Source: an uncultured Prevotella sp.
GTDB lineage: Bacteria > Bacteroidota > Bacteroidia > Bacteroidales > Bacteroidaceae
Direction: 5' to 3'
Assembly (NCBI GenBank): GCA_946402275.1
Contig: CAMIVY010000006.1
Span: 51,569-115,568 of the forward strand
Length of the DNA stretch: 64,000 nucleotides
The notes under the pieces are model-generated. The model did not search any database, had not been told where the DNA came from, and saw only the letters and a program-made list of their open reading frames with translations. A program made the position numbers and the translations under genes. Positions 32,925-41,862 of this stretch are shown one piece after another; position 1 is the first letter of the stretch; the number at the start of each line of letters is the position of its first letter.

Positions 32925-33847
32925 TCGGGTATCAGGAAGTTGATAACCTCTTGTTCCACCCCAATGCGATAGGAGCCAGATGGCGTTCCCAACAATCGTC
33001 CGTCAACACCCACCAGTGCCTTGTTAGCCTCCTCCACCACGACTTCCCTTGTACGATAGGGATGAACACTACGATGGTTTAGAAAGCGCCCTGTCAGTAA
33101 GAGCTTGAAACCTGCAAAAAGCTGTAGCAACTCCGGATGATAAACCACCGATACGTCCAGCATGCCATTATAAGGTACAGCACTCGGTGTCTGTCCATAC
33201 CCTGGTCCACTTCCCACACACATGTTCATCACCTTGCGCTTCACCGTATCGCTATTGATGCGAACGTGCATCTTATATTCCATACGATGAAATATCATGA
33301 GGAAAATGGAAACGATGAACGAGAGCGTTCGCGAGCCCAGCAACGAACGTGCCTGACGACGCAGGTTCATCACGTCAGCTATCAGCCCCACGTTAACACA
33401 GTTCAGGAAATAGCGGTGGCACGCCTCTCCATTCTTGTTTGTATATCGGATACATCCCAGGTCAACTTTACGGACACGATGTTTTACGAGCCAGTCAATG
33501 GTCTGTTCCAGATTGCCTTCCTTGAAGTCCCAATAACGAGCAAAATCGTTCATTATCCCGTTGGGAATCACACCCAAGGCAATCTCATCGCGCACCTGTC
33601 TCTCCACCTGCATCAGACAGTTCACTGCATCGTTCAAGGCGGAGTCACCTCCCACTACGATGATGGTTTTGTAACCATTGTGAATAAGCATATTCATCAG
33701 TCGCTCAACGCTTTCCGACGATTCGCTCTGTACAAAGTCGAAATCTACTTTGCGCTCGTTCAGCAACCGCTGTATCTTCTCACGCTGCTTACTGGCATTT
33801 GCCTTCGGGCAATACAAGATGCCCCATCGAGTATTCGTTTCGCTCAT
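32921..33847 (-). CDS. Diacylglycerol/sphingosine kinase-type lipid kinase (DAGKc family)
   Basis: 308 residues. The nucleotide-binding motif is IIVVGGDSALNDAVN where most relatives have GGDGTLNE, and IALGVIPNGIMNDFARYWD is a variant of the GTxNDFAR motif. The C-terminal beta domain ends VGVDGRLLGTPSGSYRIGVEQEVINFLIP. It should phosphorylate a membrane lipid on the cytoplasmic face. The acceptor is not known. Bacteroidetes make sphingolipids, so a sphingoid substrate is possible but unproven. Confidence 0.82.
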   Translation of the reverse strand: MSETNTRWGILYCPKANASKQREKIQRLLNERKVDFDFVQSESSESVERLMNMLIHNGYKTIIVVGGDSALNDAVNCLMQVERQVRDEIALGVIPNGIMNDFARYWDFKEGNLEQTIDWLVKHRVRKVDLGCIRYTNKNGEACHRYFLNCVNVGLIADVMNLRRQARSLLGSRTLSFIVSIFLMIFHRMEYKMHVRINSDTVKRKVMNMCVGSGPGYGQTPSAVPYNGMLDVSVVYHPELLQLFAGFKLLLTGRFLNHRSVHPYRTREVVVEEANKALVGVDGRLLGTPSGSYRIGVEQEVINFLIPD

Positions 33848-33875
33848 AAATTAGTAATTATAAATTATGATTACT
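33848..33875 (+). repeat. Heptamer tract in the miaA/lipid kinase gap
   Basis: Units AAATTAG, TAATTAT, AAATTAT, GATTACT. The miaA stop codon lies inside the tract. Confidence 0.55.
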
Positions 33876-34853
33876 CTCTTCCATTAATCTTCTTATTTCC
33901 TTTACTTTCTCCTCCATCGGTTGCAAGGCGTCAATCCAATGGATGGTGAACCCTCGCCGCTCCATTCCCCTAAACCAGGTCATCTGCCGTTTGGCAAACT
34001 GATGGATGGCAATTTCCAGGCGTTCGAACATCTCGTCGTAGGTCAATCGTCCGATGATATACTCCGTAATGAATTTATATTCCAATCCATAGTATATCAG
34101 ATCTTCCGGAGCAATACCTTCATCCAGCAGTCCTCTCACCTCTTCCACCATTCCGTTTTCCAGACGGCTCTTCAGTCTTCGTGTAATTTTCTCACGTCGT
34201 GCTTCCCTGTCAATGTTCACACCGATAATCAGAGAATCGATAGGTGGCATGTCGCGTTTGGGAGTTGGTGTATGCAGGTTGTATTCCTCTATCTCAATGG
34301 CACGGATGGCACGCTGACACGAATCGACATCCGTTTTATTGTGCATGTTCGACCCATTCTTGGCTTTCAGTTCCACCAGCATCTGTGTCAGCTCTTCCAG
34401 CGATTTCCCCTCCAGCCGTTGCCTGAGTTCAGGATTCTGGGGCACGGGCGATAGCTGGTAGCCTTTCAGTACGGCTTCGATATAGAGACCTGTACCTCCG
34501 CAGAGGATGGGTGTCACCCCTCTACCTATTATATTATTATAGGCGTCGAAGAAGTCTTGTTGATACTGGAACAGGTTATATTTCGTACCGGGTTCAGCAA
34601 TGTCTATCAGATGATAGGGAATACTTTTCACTATTCTTTGACCTAAAGGTACAAAGCGACCCAAGGGTCGAGCACCCTCTTCACTATTCACTATATAGTC
34701 TTCCAGATCCTTTCCCGTCCCGATATCCATACGGCGATACACCTGCCGCGAATCAGCCGAGATAATTTCTCCGCCTATCTCGCAAGCCAAGGCAGTCGCC
34801 AGTGGTGTCTTACCACTAGCCGTAGGACCGAGTATGGTTATCATCTGCTTCAT
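33858..34853 (-). CDS. miaA: tRNA dimethylallyltransferase with an in-frame insertion
   Basis: 331 residues from the ATG at 34853 (a GTG one codon upstream is less likely). P-loop ITILGPTASGKTPLA, ISADSRQVYRRMDIGTGKDL, IPYHLIDIAEPG, FCGGTGLYIEAVL-type motif (ILCGGTGLYIEAVLKGY), DSCQRAIRAIE and RQMTWFRG are all present. It adds dimethylallyl to A37 of tRNAs reading UNN codons. Residues about 53-77 (NSEEGARPLGRFVPLGQRIVKS) are an extra segment compared with the family. It is encoded by a DNA stretch bounded by 10-bp direct repeats. Confidence 0.93.
   Translation of the reverse strand: MKQMITILGPTASGKTPLATALACEIGGEIISADSRQVYRRMDIGTGKDLEDYIVNSEEGARPLGRFVPLGQRIVKSIPYHLIDIAEPGTKYNLFQYQQDFFDAYNNIIGRGVTPILCGGTGLYIEAVLKGYQLSPVPQNPELRQRLEGKSLEELTQMLVELKAKNGSNMHNKTDVDSCQRAIRAIEIEEYNLHTPTPKRDMPPIDSLIIGVNIDREARREKITRRLKSRLENGMVEEVRGLLDEGIAPEDLIYYGLEYKFITEYIIGRLTYDEMFERLEIAIHQFAKRQMTWFRGMERRGFTIHWIDALQPMEEKVKEIRRLMEESNHNL
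34627..34697 (+). repeat. Composite insertion inside miaA
   Basis: Direct repeats TTCACTATTC at 34627-34636 and 34680-34689 enclose 43 bp containing two small palindromes, ACCTAAAGGT (34641-34650) and CGACCCAAGGGTCG (34657-34670). Heptamers CTCTTCA, CTATTCA, CTATATA (34677-34697) follow. The insertion keeps the miaA reading frame open. Confidence 0.7.
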
Positions 34854-34888
34854 CACTCCTCACTCTTCACTATTTACTATTCACTCTT
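34854..34888 (+). repeat. Five-unit heptamer tract filling the miaA-luxS gap
   Basis: Units CACTCCT, CACTCTT, CACTATT, TACTATT, CACTCTT, exactly 35 bp from the miaA start codon to the luxS stop codon. Confidence 0.88.
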
Positions 34889-35381
34889 ACGCGTCCGCGA
34901 ACACCTTTCCGTCTTCCAATGTCAGCGACAACTTTGTATATTCACTATGGAAATCGTTCTGCAGACGATCCAGATAGCGCCGACACTCCCACCTACACAT
35001 GGGCAGGTCATGCAGCAAGTAGTTGCCACAGGTCTCAGGTGTCGTGGCTGGTACCTCCTCCTGGGTCAGTATCCACTGCAGACATTCCATAGTCAGCACT
35101 CTCATGTCCTGGGCACTATAATCGCCTGTCATCACGATATACATCCCCGTCAGACAGCCCATCGGCCCGACATATACCACATCTTCTTTCACCTTTGAGT
35201 TTCGGAACCAGGTAGCCATCAGGTGTTCTATGCTATGCATGGCAGCAGGTGCCACGGCAGGTTCCTTGTTAGGCTCCGTTATACGCAGGTCGAACGTCCT
35301 GAATCGCTTATCGTCACGCGAAATGTAGATGCCGGGTTTCAGGTGAGTATGGTCAATTGTAAAGCTTTGTATTACTTCCAT
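34887..35381 (-). CDS. luxS: S-ribosylhomocysteine lyase
   Basis: 164 residues. The zinc ligands His49 and His53 in HSIEHLMATWFRN and Cys118 in TCGNYLLHDL, and the catalytic Cys76 in VGPMGCLTGMY, are in place. It cleaves S-ribosylhomocysteine to homocysteine and DPD, the precursor of autoinducer-2, so it acts in the activated methyl cycle. It has its own promoter right after the gapA terminator. The 3' end abuts a heptamer tract. Confidence 0.96.
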   Translation of the reverse strand: MEVIQSFTIDHTHLKPGIYISRDDKRFRTFDLRITEPNKEPAVAPAAMHSIEHLMATWFRNSKVKEDVVYVGPMGCLTGMYIVMTGDYSAQDMRVLTMECLQWILTQEEVPATTPETCGNYLLHDLPMCRWECRRYLDRLQNDFHSEYTKLSLTLEDGKVFADA

Positions 35382-35407
35382 TTGTTCTATTTTTTTAGTT
35401 CTGCCTA

Positions 35408-35438
35408 CAAAAGTACATAAAAAAAGCCGCCCGACAAA
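35408..35438 (-). promoter_or_regulatory. luxS promoter overlapping the gapA terminator
   Basis: -33 TTTG (35438-35435) lies in the loop of the gapA terminator. After 19 bp, the -7 is TACTTTTG (35415-35408). Confidence 0.6.
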
Positions 35439-35448
35439 ATCGGACGGC
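35419..35448 (-). terminator. Intrinsic terminator after gapA
   Basis: Stem GCCGTCCGA (35448-35440) with TCGGGCGGC (35434-35426), one G-T pair, a 5-nt loop and seven T. Confidence 0.88.
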
Positions 35449-35461
35449 CATTATTTTACTT

Positions 35462-35517
35462 TTGGCTATTGGCTTTTAGTATTTTGCCAACAGCTAACTG
35501 CTAATCGCTAACAGCTT
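35462..35517 (+). repeat. Heptamer tract between gapA and its terminator
   Basis: Eight 7-bp steps with two sub-blocks (TTGGCTA type, then ACAGCTA, ACTGCTA, ATCGCTA, ACAGCTT). The last unit runs into the gapA stop codon. Confidence 0.65.
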
Positions 35518-36541
35518 ATTTCAGCTCAGCGAGGTACTTGATAGTACGAACCATCTGAGAAGTGTAAGAGTTCTCATTGTCGTACCAAGCAACAACCTGT
35601 ACGAGAGAGTTGCCGTCACCGATCTTAGAAACCATAGTCTGGTTAGCGTCGAACAGTGAACCGAACTTCATACCGATGATGTCGCTAGAAACCAGCTTCT
35701 CCTCAGTGTAACCGAAAGACTCGTTGGTAGCAGCCTTCATAGCAGCGTTGATACCCTCAACAGTAACTTCACCCTTAACAACAGCGTGCAGGATAGTTGT
35801 AGAACCTGTTGGAGTTGGAACGCGCTGAGCAGCACCAATCAGCTTACCATTGAGCTCTGGGATAACAAGACCGATAGCCTTAGCAGCACCAGTTGAGTTA
35901 GGAACGATGTTCTGAGCACCAGCACGAGCGCGCTGAACATCACCCTTGCGCTGAGGACCGTCCAGAATCATCTGGTCGCCAGTGTAAGCGTGTACAGTGG
36001 TCATGATACCGCTCTGGATAGGAGCGAAATCGTTCAGAGCCTTGGTCATAGGAGCCAAGCAGTTGGTGGTGCAAGATGCAGCTGAGATAACGGTGTCAGC
36101 AGGAGTCAGAGTCTTGTGGTTTACATTGTAAACGATGGTGGGCAGATCGTTACCAGCAGGAGCTGAGATAACAACCTTCTTAGCACCAGCGGTCAGGTGG
36201 GCAGAAGCCTTCTCCTTAGATGTATAGAAACCTGTGCACTCCAGAACAACGTCAACATCCAGCTTGCCCCAAGGCAGCTCAGCAGCGTTAGGAATAGCGT
36301 AGATAGTAATCTTCTTACCATCAACTACGATGTAATCCTCACCAGCCTCTACAGTGTGCTTGTTCTCACCGAACTTGCCGCAGAAACCACCCTGAGCGGT
36401 GTCATACTTCAGCAAGTGAGCCAGCATCTTAGGACTTGTCAAGTCGTTGATAGCTACTACTTCATAACCTTCAGCCTCGAACATCTGACGGAAAGCGAGG
36501 CGACCGATACGGCCAAAACCGTTAATTGCTACTTTTGTCAT
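35516..36541 (-). CDS. gapA: Glyceraldehyde-3-phosphate dehydrogenase
   Basis: 341 residues. The NAD-binding [14 protein letters not shown], the Asp33 that favours NAD (AINDLT), the catalytic Cys157 in [12 protein letters not shown] and the C-terminal [15 protein letters not shown] are present. It is the glycolytic enzyme, cytoplasmic. A -7 box TAACTTTG (36641-36634) lies about 95 bp upstream. Codons are visibly biased toward a restricted set, as expected of a highly expressed gene. Confidence 0.97.
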   Translation of the reverse strand: MTKVAINGFGRIGRLAFRQMFEAEGYEVVAINDLTSPKMLAHLLKYDTAQGGFCGKFGENKHTVEAGEDYIVVDGKKITIYAIPNAAELPWGKLDVDVVLECTGFYTSKEKASAHLTAGAKKVVISAPAGNDLPTIVYNVNHKTLTPADTVISAASCTTNCLAPMTKALNDFAPIQSGIMTTVHAYTGDQMILDGPQRKGDVQRARAGAQNIVPNSTGAAKAIGLVIPELNGKLIGAAQRVPTPTGSTTILHAVVKGEVTVEGINAAMKAATNESFGYTEEKLVSSDIIGMKFGSLFDANQTMVSKIGDGNSLVQVVAWYDNENSYTSQMVRTIKYLAELK

Positions 36542-36633
36542 AATTACTAATAAACTTTATTATAAATTGGGTTATAATTTTAAATTCTTATCAATTTTTG
36601 ATGTTTTACGACACTTTTTTTTGTTTCCGAGCG

Positions 36634-36641
36634 CAAAGTTA
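36634..36641 (-). promoter_or_regulatory. -7 box of gapA
   Basis: TAACTTTG on the minus strand. No convincing -33 element at the usual distance. Confidence 0.5.
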
Positions 36642-36684
36642 CAAAAAAATATCTATATTTGCATCTGATTTCAGTATTAAATTA

Positions 36685-36719
36685 AGTGAAAAGTAGAAAG
36701 TAAAAAGTGAAAAGTGACA
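36685..36719 (+). repeat. Five-unit heptamer tract upstream of mscL
   Basis: Units AGTGAAA, AGTAGAA, AGTAAAA, AGTGAAA, AGTGACA, exactly 35 bp, in the gapA-mscL intergenic region. Confidence 0.88.
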
Positions 36720-36801
36720 TAAGTCAAGGGCTGTAGCTTGAGATTGTAAGATGCAGATTGCAAAAAACATTCTATATTAACTTTTTTAAAACAACAACAT
36801 T

Positions 36802-37197
36802 ATGGGATTAATCAGTGAATTCAAAGAGTTTGCCATGAAGGGCAACGTAATGGACATGGCAGTCGGTGTTATCATCGGTGGTGCTTTCGGTAAAATCGTT
36901 TCTAGCCTTGTTGACGATGTGCTCATGCCTCTGGTTGGTATGATTACCGGCAATATTGACTTCACCACGCTGGTTTTCAAGATTGGCGAGGGCGAGGAGG
37001 CTGCCGTGCTGAAGTATGGCAACTTCATTCAGAACACCGTCGATTTCATCATCGTTGCCTTCTGTATCTTCCTCATGCTGAAGGCTATCAACAAGATGAA
37101 CCGCAAGAAGGCCGAGCCCGAAGCTCCCGCTGCTCCTGCCGGACCTACTCAGGAAGAGTTGTTGGCTGAGATTCGCGACCTGCTGAAGCAGAAATAA
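36802..37197 (+). CDS. mscL: Large-conductance mechanosensitive channel
   Basis: 131 residues. The first helix starts [38 protein letters not shown], the invariant pore-lining region. The second membrane helix is about 75-95, and a C-terminal bundle helix ([16 protein letters not shown]) follows. It releases osmolytes upon hypo-osmotic shock through the inner membrane. A possible -7 box TATATTTG lies at 36654-36661, and a terminator follows at 37226-37260. Confidence 0.96.
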   Translation: MGLISEFKEFAMKGNVMDMAVGVIIGGAFGKIVSSLVDDVLMPLVGMITGNIDFTTLVFKIGEGEEAAVLKYGNFIQNTVDFIIVAFCIFLMLKAINKMNRKKAEPEAPAAPAGPTQEELLAEIRDLLKQK

Positions 37198-37225
37198 ATC
37201 AAGAAAAACAGCTACATGTATAAAT

Positions 37226-37260
37226 AAGGTGGTCACAAATGTGTGCTACCTTATTTTTTT
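37226..37260 (+). terminator. Intrinsic terminator after mscL
   Basis: An imperfect stem AAGGTGGTCACA paired with TGTGTGCTACCTT (one bulge, two wobble pairs), followed by TTATTTTTTTT. The T-run leads directly to the -7 box of the SulP gene. Confidence 0.65.
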
Positions 37261-37264
37261 TGTA

Positions 37265-37272
37265 TATCTTTG
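37265..37272 (+). promoter_or_regulatory. -7 box of the SulP gene
   Basis: TATCTTTG, 13 bp after the terminator hairpin of mscL. It makes 37301 the start codon, not the longer frame from 37229. No clear -33. Confidence 0.5.
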
Positions 37273-37300
37273 CACCCTGAAAATCGAAATTTTTAGGATA

Positions 37301-39001
37301 ATGAAGACTTTAGACTTTAAGCCGAAGATGCTTTCGGCCATTCGTAATTACAACAAACAGACATTCATGGCCGACCTCATGGCCGGTATCATTGTGGGTA
37401 TCGTAGCACTTCCGTTGGCCATTGCCTTCGGTATTGCCAGTGGCGTGTCGCCAGAGAAAGGTATCATCACAGCCATTGTGGCAGGTTTGTTCATCTCGCT
37501 CTTTGGCGGTTCCAAGGTGCAGATAGGCGGTCCCACTGGTGCCTTCATCGTCATCGTCTATGGCATCATCCAACAGTACGGCATGCAGGGTCTCACCATT
37601 GCCACACTCATGGCTGGCGTGTTCCTCATCCTGCTTGGTGTGCTCCGTCTGGGCACCATCATCAAGTACATACCCTACCCCATTGTCGTAGGCTTCACAT
37701 CGGGTATTGCCGTCACCATCTTCACTACGCAGATCAAGGACTTGTTGGGACTCACCATGACCAGTGTCCCGAGCGACTTCATAGAGAAATGGATTGCCTA
37801 TATATATAATATAGGTAGTATAGACCCCTGGAGTGCAGGCGTAGGCATCGTCAGCGTAGTACTCATCGCCTCATGGCCCATGCTGGCACGCCAGTTCCAC
37901 CTGTCGCCCCTCAAGGCTTTGCCAGGATCCTTGGTAGCTATCATTGCAATGACCATTGCCGCCCTGCTGCTCAAGGAGTATGCCGGTGTCACCACCATCG
38001 AGACTATCGGCGACCGCTTCAGCATCAACTCCACCCTGCCAGGTGCCGTCGTACCTGCCCTTTCATGGGAGACCATTAAAGGACTCGTAGGTCCTGCTGT
38101 CACCATTGCCGTCCTCGGTGCCATCGAGTCGTTGCTCTCTGCCACCGTTGCCGACGGTGTCATTGGCGATCATCACAACTCCAACACCGAGCTTATCGGA
38201 CAAGGCATTGCCAACATCGCATCGCCCCTCTTCGGTGGTATTCCTGCCACAGGAGCCATTGCCCGTACCATGACCAATATCAATAATGGCGGACGCACTC
38301 CCGTGGCTGGCATCATCCATGCCGTCGTGCTGTTGCTCATCTTCCTATTCCTCATGCCCCTGGCCCAGTACATTCCTATGGCTTGTCTGGCTGGTGTACT
38401 CGTTGTTGTCAGCTATGGTATGAGCGGATGGCGTTCGTTCCTTGCCATGTTGCGCAATCCCAAGAGCGACGTCACCGTACTCCTCTTGACCTTCTTCCTC
38501 ACCATCATCTTCGACCTCACCATCGCCATCGAGTTCGGACTCATCTGCGCCTGTCTGCTCTTCATGCGCCGTATGGCTGAGACCACCGATGTCCATGCCG
38601 TTCTCAACGAGATAGACCTCAACGAGGATGCCGATATGGAGCGAGGAAATCTGGAGCACCTCACCATCCCCAAGGATGTCGAGGTTTATGAGATCAACGG
38701 TCCTTACTTCTTCGGAGCTGGCAACCGTTTCGAGGACATCATGGCACGCTATGGGCGTCGTCCCAAGGTGCGCATCATCCGTATGCGTAAGGTGCCTTTC
38801 ATCGACTCCACCGGACTTCACAACCTCGAAAACATGTGCCTCATGAGTCAGAAGGAAGGCATCACCGTCGTCCTCTCCGGTGTCAACGAGAAAGTCGAGG
38901 GCGTGCTGAAGCGCAACCACTTCGAACGCATTGTGGGCGAGAAGAACATCTGCAACCACATCGACCTCGCTCTGGCACGTGCCAACGAGTTAGTGTCTTA
39001 A
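37301..39001 (+). CDS. SulP/SLC26 family anion transporter with STAS domain
   Basis: 566 residues from the ATG at 37301. The SulP core has 12-14 membrane segments (DLMAGIIVGIVALPLAIAFGIASG, KVQIGGPTGAFIVIVYGI, GNxTELIGQGIAN-like region NTELIGQGIANIASPLFGG). A C-terminal STAS domain lies at about 455-560 (VYEINGPYFFGAGNRFEDIM, PFIDSTGLHNLENM). It is an inner-membrane importer or exchanger for sulfate, bicarbonate or dicarboxylate; the substrate is not predictable. Confidence 0.92.
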   Translation: MKTLDFKPKMLSAIRNYNKQTFMADLMAGIIVGIVALPLAIAFGIASGVSPEKGIITAIVAGLFISLFGGSKVQIGGPTGAFIVIVYGIIQQYGMQGLTIATLMAGVFLILLGVLRLGTIIKYIPYPIVVGFTSGIAVTIFTTQIKDLLGLTMTSVPSDFIEKWIAYIYNIGSIDPWSAGVGIVSVVLIASWPMLARQFHLSPLKALPGSLVAIIAMTIAALLLKEYAGVTTIETIGDRFSINSTLPGAVVPALSWETIKGLVGPAVTIAVLGAIESLLSATVADGVIGDHHNSNTELIGQGIANIASPLFGGIPATGAIARTMTNINNGGRTPVAGIIHAVVLLLIFLFLMPLAQYIPMACLAGVLVVVSYGMSGWRSFLAMLRNPKSDVTVLLLTFFLTIIFDLTIAIEFGLICACLLFMRRMAETTDVHAVLNEIDLNEDADMERGNLEHLTIPKDVEVYEINGPYFFGAGNRFEDIMARYGRRPKVRIIRMRKVPFIDSTGLHNLENMCLMSQKEGITVVLSGVNEKVEGVLKRNHFERIVGEKNICNHIDLALARANELVS

Positions 39002-39040
39002 TATGCGCTCCTTCATATGTGACAAATCCGCTGCTTGTTC

Positions 39041-39068
39041 GTCTAATTTGAGTAAATAAAAATTAGAC
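39041..39068 (+). promoter_or_regulatory. Hairpin directly before the pectinase start codon
   Basis: A perfect 9-bp inverted repeat, GTCTAATTT (39041-39049) and AAATTAGAC (39060-39068). It ends 5 bp before the ATG at 39074 and covers the place where ribosomes bind. Confidence 0.5.
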
Positions 39069-39073
39069 TGAAT

Positions 39074-41782
39074 ATGAAAAGACATATCTTTATGTTGTTG
39101 GCCATAGGAATGGCTTTTAGTACCTGGGCACAGAAAACGTTGACTGTCAGTAAAGATGGCAGTGGTGACTATACGACCGTTCAGGCTGCTATAGACGCTG
39201 TAGCAGAAGGGGAGACGGCTACTATCATGGTGAAGGCTGGAACCTATGAGGGAATGGTGAAGGTAGGTTTGCGCACGAAACCTTCTACCAAATGCATCTC
39301 GCTGATAGGTGAAGGTATGGATAAGACTATCATTACAGCTGCTAATGGTAAGAATAACATCGGAAACGGAAAGGATGTGCGCGACTATGCGACGCTGGCT
39401 GTCTTTGCTCCTGACTTTTATGCACAGGACATCTGCATCAAGAATACAGGCGGAAAGGCGGCTGGTCAGGCGTTGGCCTTGCATGTGGATGGTGACCGTT
39501 CGACATTCTATCGCTGTAAGATAACAGGCTACCAAGACACCCATCGCACGAAGAAAGGCGTGCGTAGCTATTATAAGGAGTGTGTCATAGAGGGCGCAAC
39601 AGACTATATTTATTCCGGTGGCACTTGTTGGTTCGAGCATTGTACGCTGAACTGCGTGGCTGGGGGCTATATCACGGCTCCTGAAGACATTACGGTTTAT
39701 ACCACAGCAGAGGATGGAACAAAGATATGGTTGGGATTCATCTTCAACGAGTGTACAGTGACCAAAGCCAGTGGAGTCAGCGACAATAGTGTGTTGCTAG
39801 GACGTTGCTGGGGTCCCGATAAGTGTGGCAGCATGTTCCTGAACTGTCAGCTGAATAACATCATCAAGGCTGCAGGATGGGAGACAATGGGAGGTAATGA
39901 CGGCACCAAGTCGTACTATGCTGAATATAAGAGCAAGAACGGTACTGCGTTGGCAGATGTCTCGAAACGTATCAGTTGGAGCCACCAGTTGACCGATGCT
40001 GACTACCAGAAGGTGAACACCTGGGCCAAGGTTGATGCGGCCTGTTGTGCCATCAACACCTCGTTAACCGCCTTCGATCCGGAAAGCGTGATAGAAGCCC
40101 ATAAGACTACGGACGACTATGCTCCACTAGAGAAAAAATTGCTGGCCTTCCCAACGGCTCGTGGCTTTGGCAAATACGCTACTGGTGGCCGTGGTGGCAA
40201 GGTGGTCGAGGTAACCAATCTGGAAGACTCTGGCGAGGGGTCGCTTCGCTGGGCACTGACGGAAGCTGGCAAAGAGAACGCCACCATTGTGTTTCGTGTC
40301 AGCGGTATCATTACCATTGGTCCTAATCCACAAAAGAAGACAGAGAATTCTATTCGAGCTTCGCTGAAGAACGTGACCATAGCCGGACAGACAGCTCCTG
40401 GCGAAGGCATCTTGCTGCGTGGTGGCAAACTGAATCTGGGCGGTTCTCAGAATGTCATCATTCGTAACCTCCGCTCTCGTCTAGGCAATAAGGGCCTGGA
40501 GAAAAACGAGGGCGAAACAGATGATGCCTGGCGTAAACGAAATTTTATAGAGGGTGGCTCTATCGGAATAGAGAATGCCAAAAATATCATCATCGACCAC
40601 TGCTGTTTCGGTTGGAGTGCCGAAGAGAATATGACGATGTATGACAACAACTACACTACCGTTCAGTGGTGTATTTTACACGAAGGCCTTTATAATGCCG
40701 GTCACCCCAAGAACACCAAGCGTAGCTATGCCTGCCAGTGGGGCGGTGCTCCAGCCACGTTTCACCACAACCTCTTGGCCAACAACCACAACCGTAGTGC
40801 GCGAATCAATGGTGCAAGTAGCACCACACAAGACCGCAACGTGTTCTTGGAGTACCTGAACAACGTGAATTTCAACTGGGCAAAGGCTAACTCGTGCTAT
40901 GGTGGTGAGAATGAGGCCGGAATCTATAGCTCTCATGAATGTAACTTCGTTGGCAACTATTACAAGCCAGGACCAGCCCGTCCAGCTTCTAATTCGCATT
41001 ATTTCATCCAGATTGACGATCACCGTTCTGACAAGACTGCCAGTGAGACTCCTTCTGTATGGTATTTCGACGGCAACTTCATAGAAGGCACGAAGAATGC
41101 CGAAGGCAATACGGATAACTGGAAGCTGGTCAATAAGGCCGCTCACTATGCCTTGGAGGACATGAAGTCTGATACGTGGATTTATCCTTCAGAGAAGTTC
41201 ACCCGATTGCCCGCTTCCGTTATTGACGACTACGATAAATATCGTACTCCCGTTGAGTCGGCTGCTGATGCTTACAAAAGTGTGCTAGCCAAGGCTGGAA
41301 CTATTAATCGTGATGCTGTTGAAAAACGAGTGATAGAAGATGTCACCACAGGCACTCCCAAATACCAGACGGTGGCTTCGGGAGGATATGGCAAGGGTAT
41401 CATCGATACACCGTTCGACGCAGAAGGCTATCCCGATTATGCTCCCGCCACCCCTTATGTCGATAATGACCACGATGGAATGGCAGACGACTGGGAGGTG
41501 GCTCATGGTTTCAATCCTGCTGATCCGGAGGATGGCAAGCAGGTCGTTTCCACAGAGGGCTATACCGCATTGGAAGTTTATCTGAATAGTTTGATGGGCG
41601 AGAAGATAGATTTCGCACCTACCGCCATCCGAACTGTAAATATGATATCGTCGGAAGTTGTTCATCGTCAGATTTTTACGCTGGACGGTCGTCAGGTCGG
41701 CACGCTGCAACGTGGACTGAATATCATTCGTGAGACGATGGCCGATGGATCGACGAGAATCATAAAGGTGATGACAAAATAA
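39074..41782 (+). CDS. Secreted pectin methylesterase (CE8) - pectate lyase (PL1) fusion with C-terminal sorting-type domain
   Basis: 902 residues. A signal peptide ends TWAQ. The CE8 beta-helix spans about 22-330 with the catalytic Asp pair Asp155 (GYQDTHRT) and Asp177 (GATDYIYSGG, usually VDFIFG) and the arginine in LLGRCWGP. A PL1 beta-helix spans about 345-760 (ARGFGKYATGGRGG, TIAGQTAPGEGILLRGG, IIIDHCCFGWSAEENMTMYD, HNRSARINGASS). An EF-hand-like acidic loop (DNDHDGMADDWE) and a C-terminal IFTLDGRQVGTLQRGLNIIR module with a basic end follow. De-esterification and cleavage of pectin are thus joined. The tail resembles T9SS sorting signals, making it a probable PorU/PorV client. Confidence 0.9.
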   Translation: MKRHIFMLLAIGMAFSTWAQKTLTVSKDGSGDYTTVQAAIDAVAEGETATIMVKAGTYEGMVKVGLRTKPSTKCISLIGEGMDKTIITAANGKNNIGNGKDVRDYATLAVFAPDFYAQDICIKNTGGKAAGQALALHVDGDRSTFYRCKITGYQDTHRTKKGVRSYYKECVIEGATDYIYSGGTCWFEHCTLNCVAGGYITAPEDITVYTTAEDGTKIWLGFIFNECTVTKASGVSDNSVLLGRCWGPDKCGSMFLNCQLNNIIKAAGWETMGGNDGTKSYYAEYKSKNGTALADVSKRISWSHQLTDADYQKVNTWAKVDAACCAINTSLTAFDPESVIEAHKTTDDYAPLEKKLLAFPTARGFGKYATGGRGGKVVEVTNLEDSGEGSLRWALTEAGKENATIVFRVSGIITIGPNPQKKTENSIRASLKNVTIAGQTAPGEGILLRGGKLNLGGSQNVIIRNLRSRLGNKGLEKNEGETDDAWRKRNFIEGGSIGIENAKNIIIDHCCFGWSAEENMTMYDNNYTTVQWCILHEGLYNAGHPKNTKRSYACQWGGAPATFHHNLLANNHNRSARINGASSTTQDRNVFLEYLNNVNFNWAKANSCYGGENEAGIYSSHECNFVGNYYKPGPARPASNSHYFIQIDDHRSDKTASETPSVWYFDGNFIEGTKNAEGNTDNWKLVNKAAHYALEDMKSDTWIYPSEKFTRLPASVIDDYDKYRTPVESAADAYKSVLAKAGTINRDAVEKRVIEDVTTGTPKYQTVASGGYGKGIIDTPFDAEGYPDYAPATPYVDNDHDGMADDWEVAHGFNPADPEDGKQVVSTEGYTALEVYLNSLMGEKIDFAPTAIRTVNMISSEVVHRQIFTLDGRQVGTLQRGLNIIRETMADGSTRIIKVMTK

Positions 41783-41783
41783 T

Positions 41784-41862
41784 CACGAGGGAGACAGGCA
41801 CAGTGTGATGCAATCCTGACTTCCTACATCGGATGTCAGTATCTGTCCCCGTGGCATTTTTT
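41784..41862 (+). terminator. Terminator with a long stem after the pectinase gene
   Basis: CACG-GGG-GACAG (41784-41797) pairs with CTGTC-CCC-CGTG (41843-41853). An inner CTGAC/GTCAG hairpin is present and T7 follows (41857-41862). The T-run reaches the end of the convergent ATPase gene. Confidence 0.65.
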
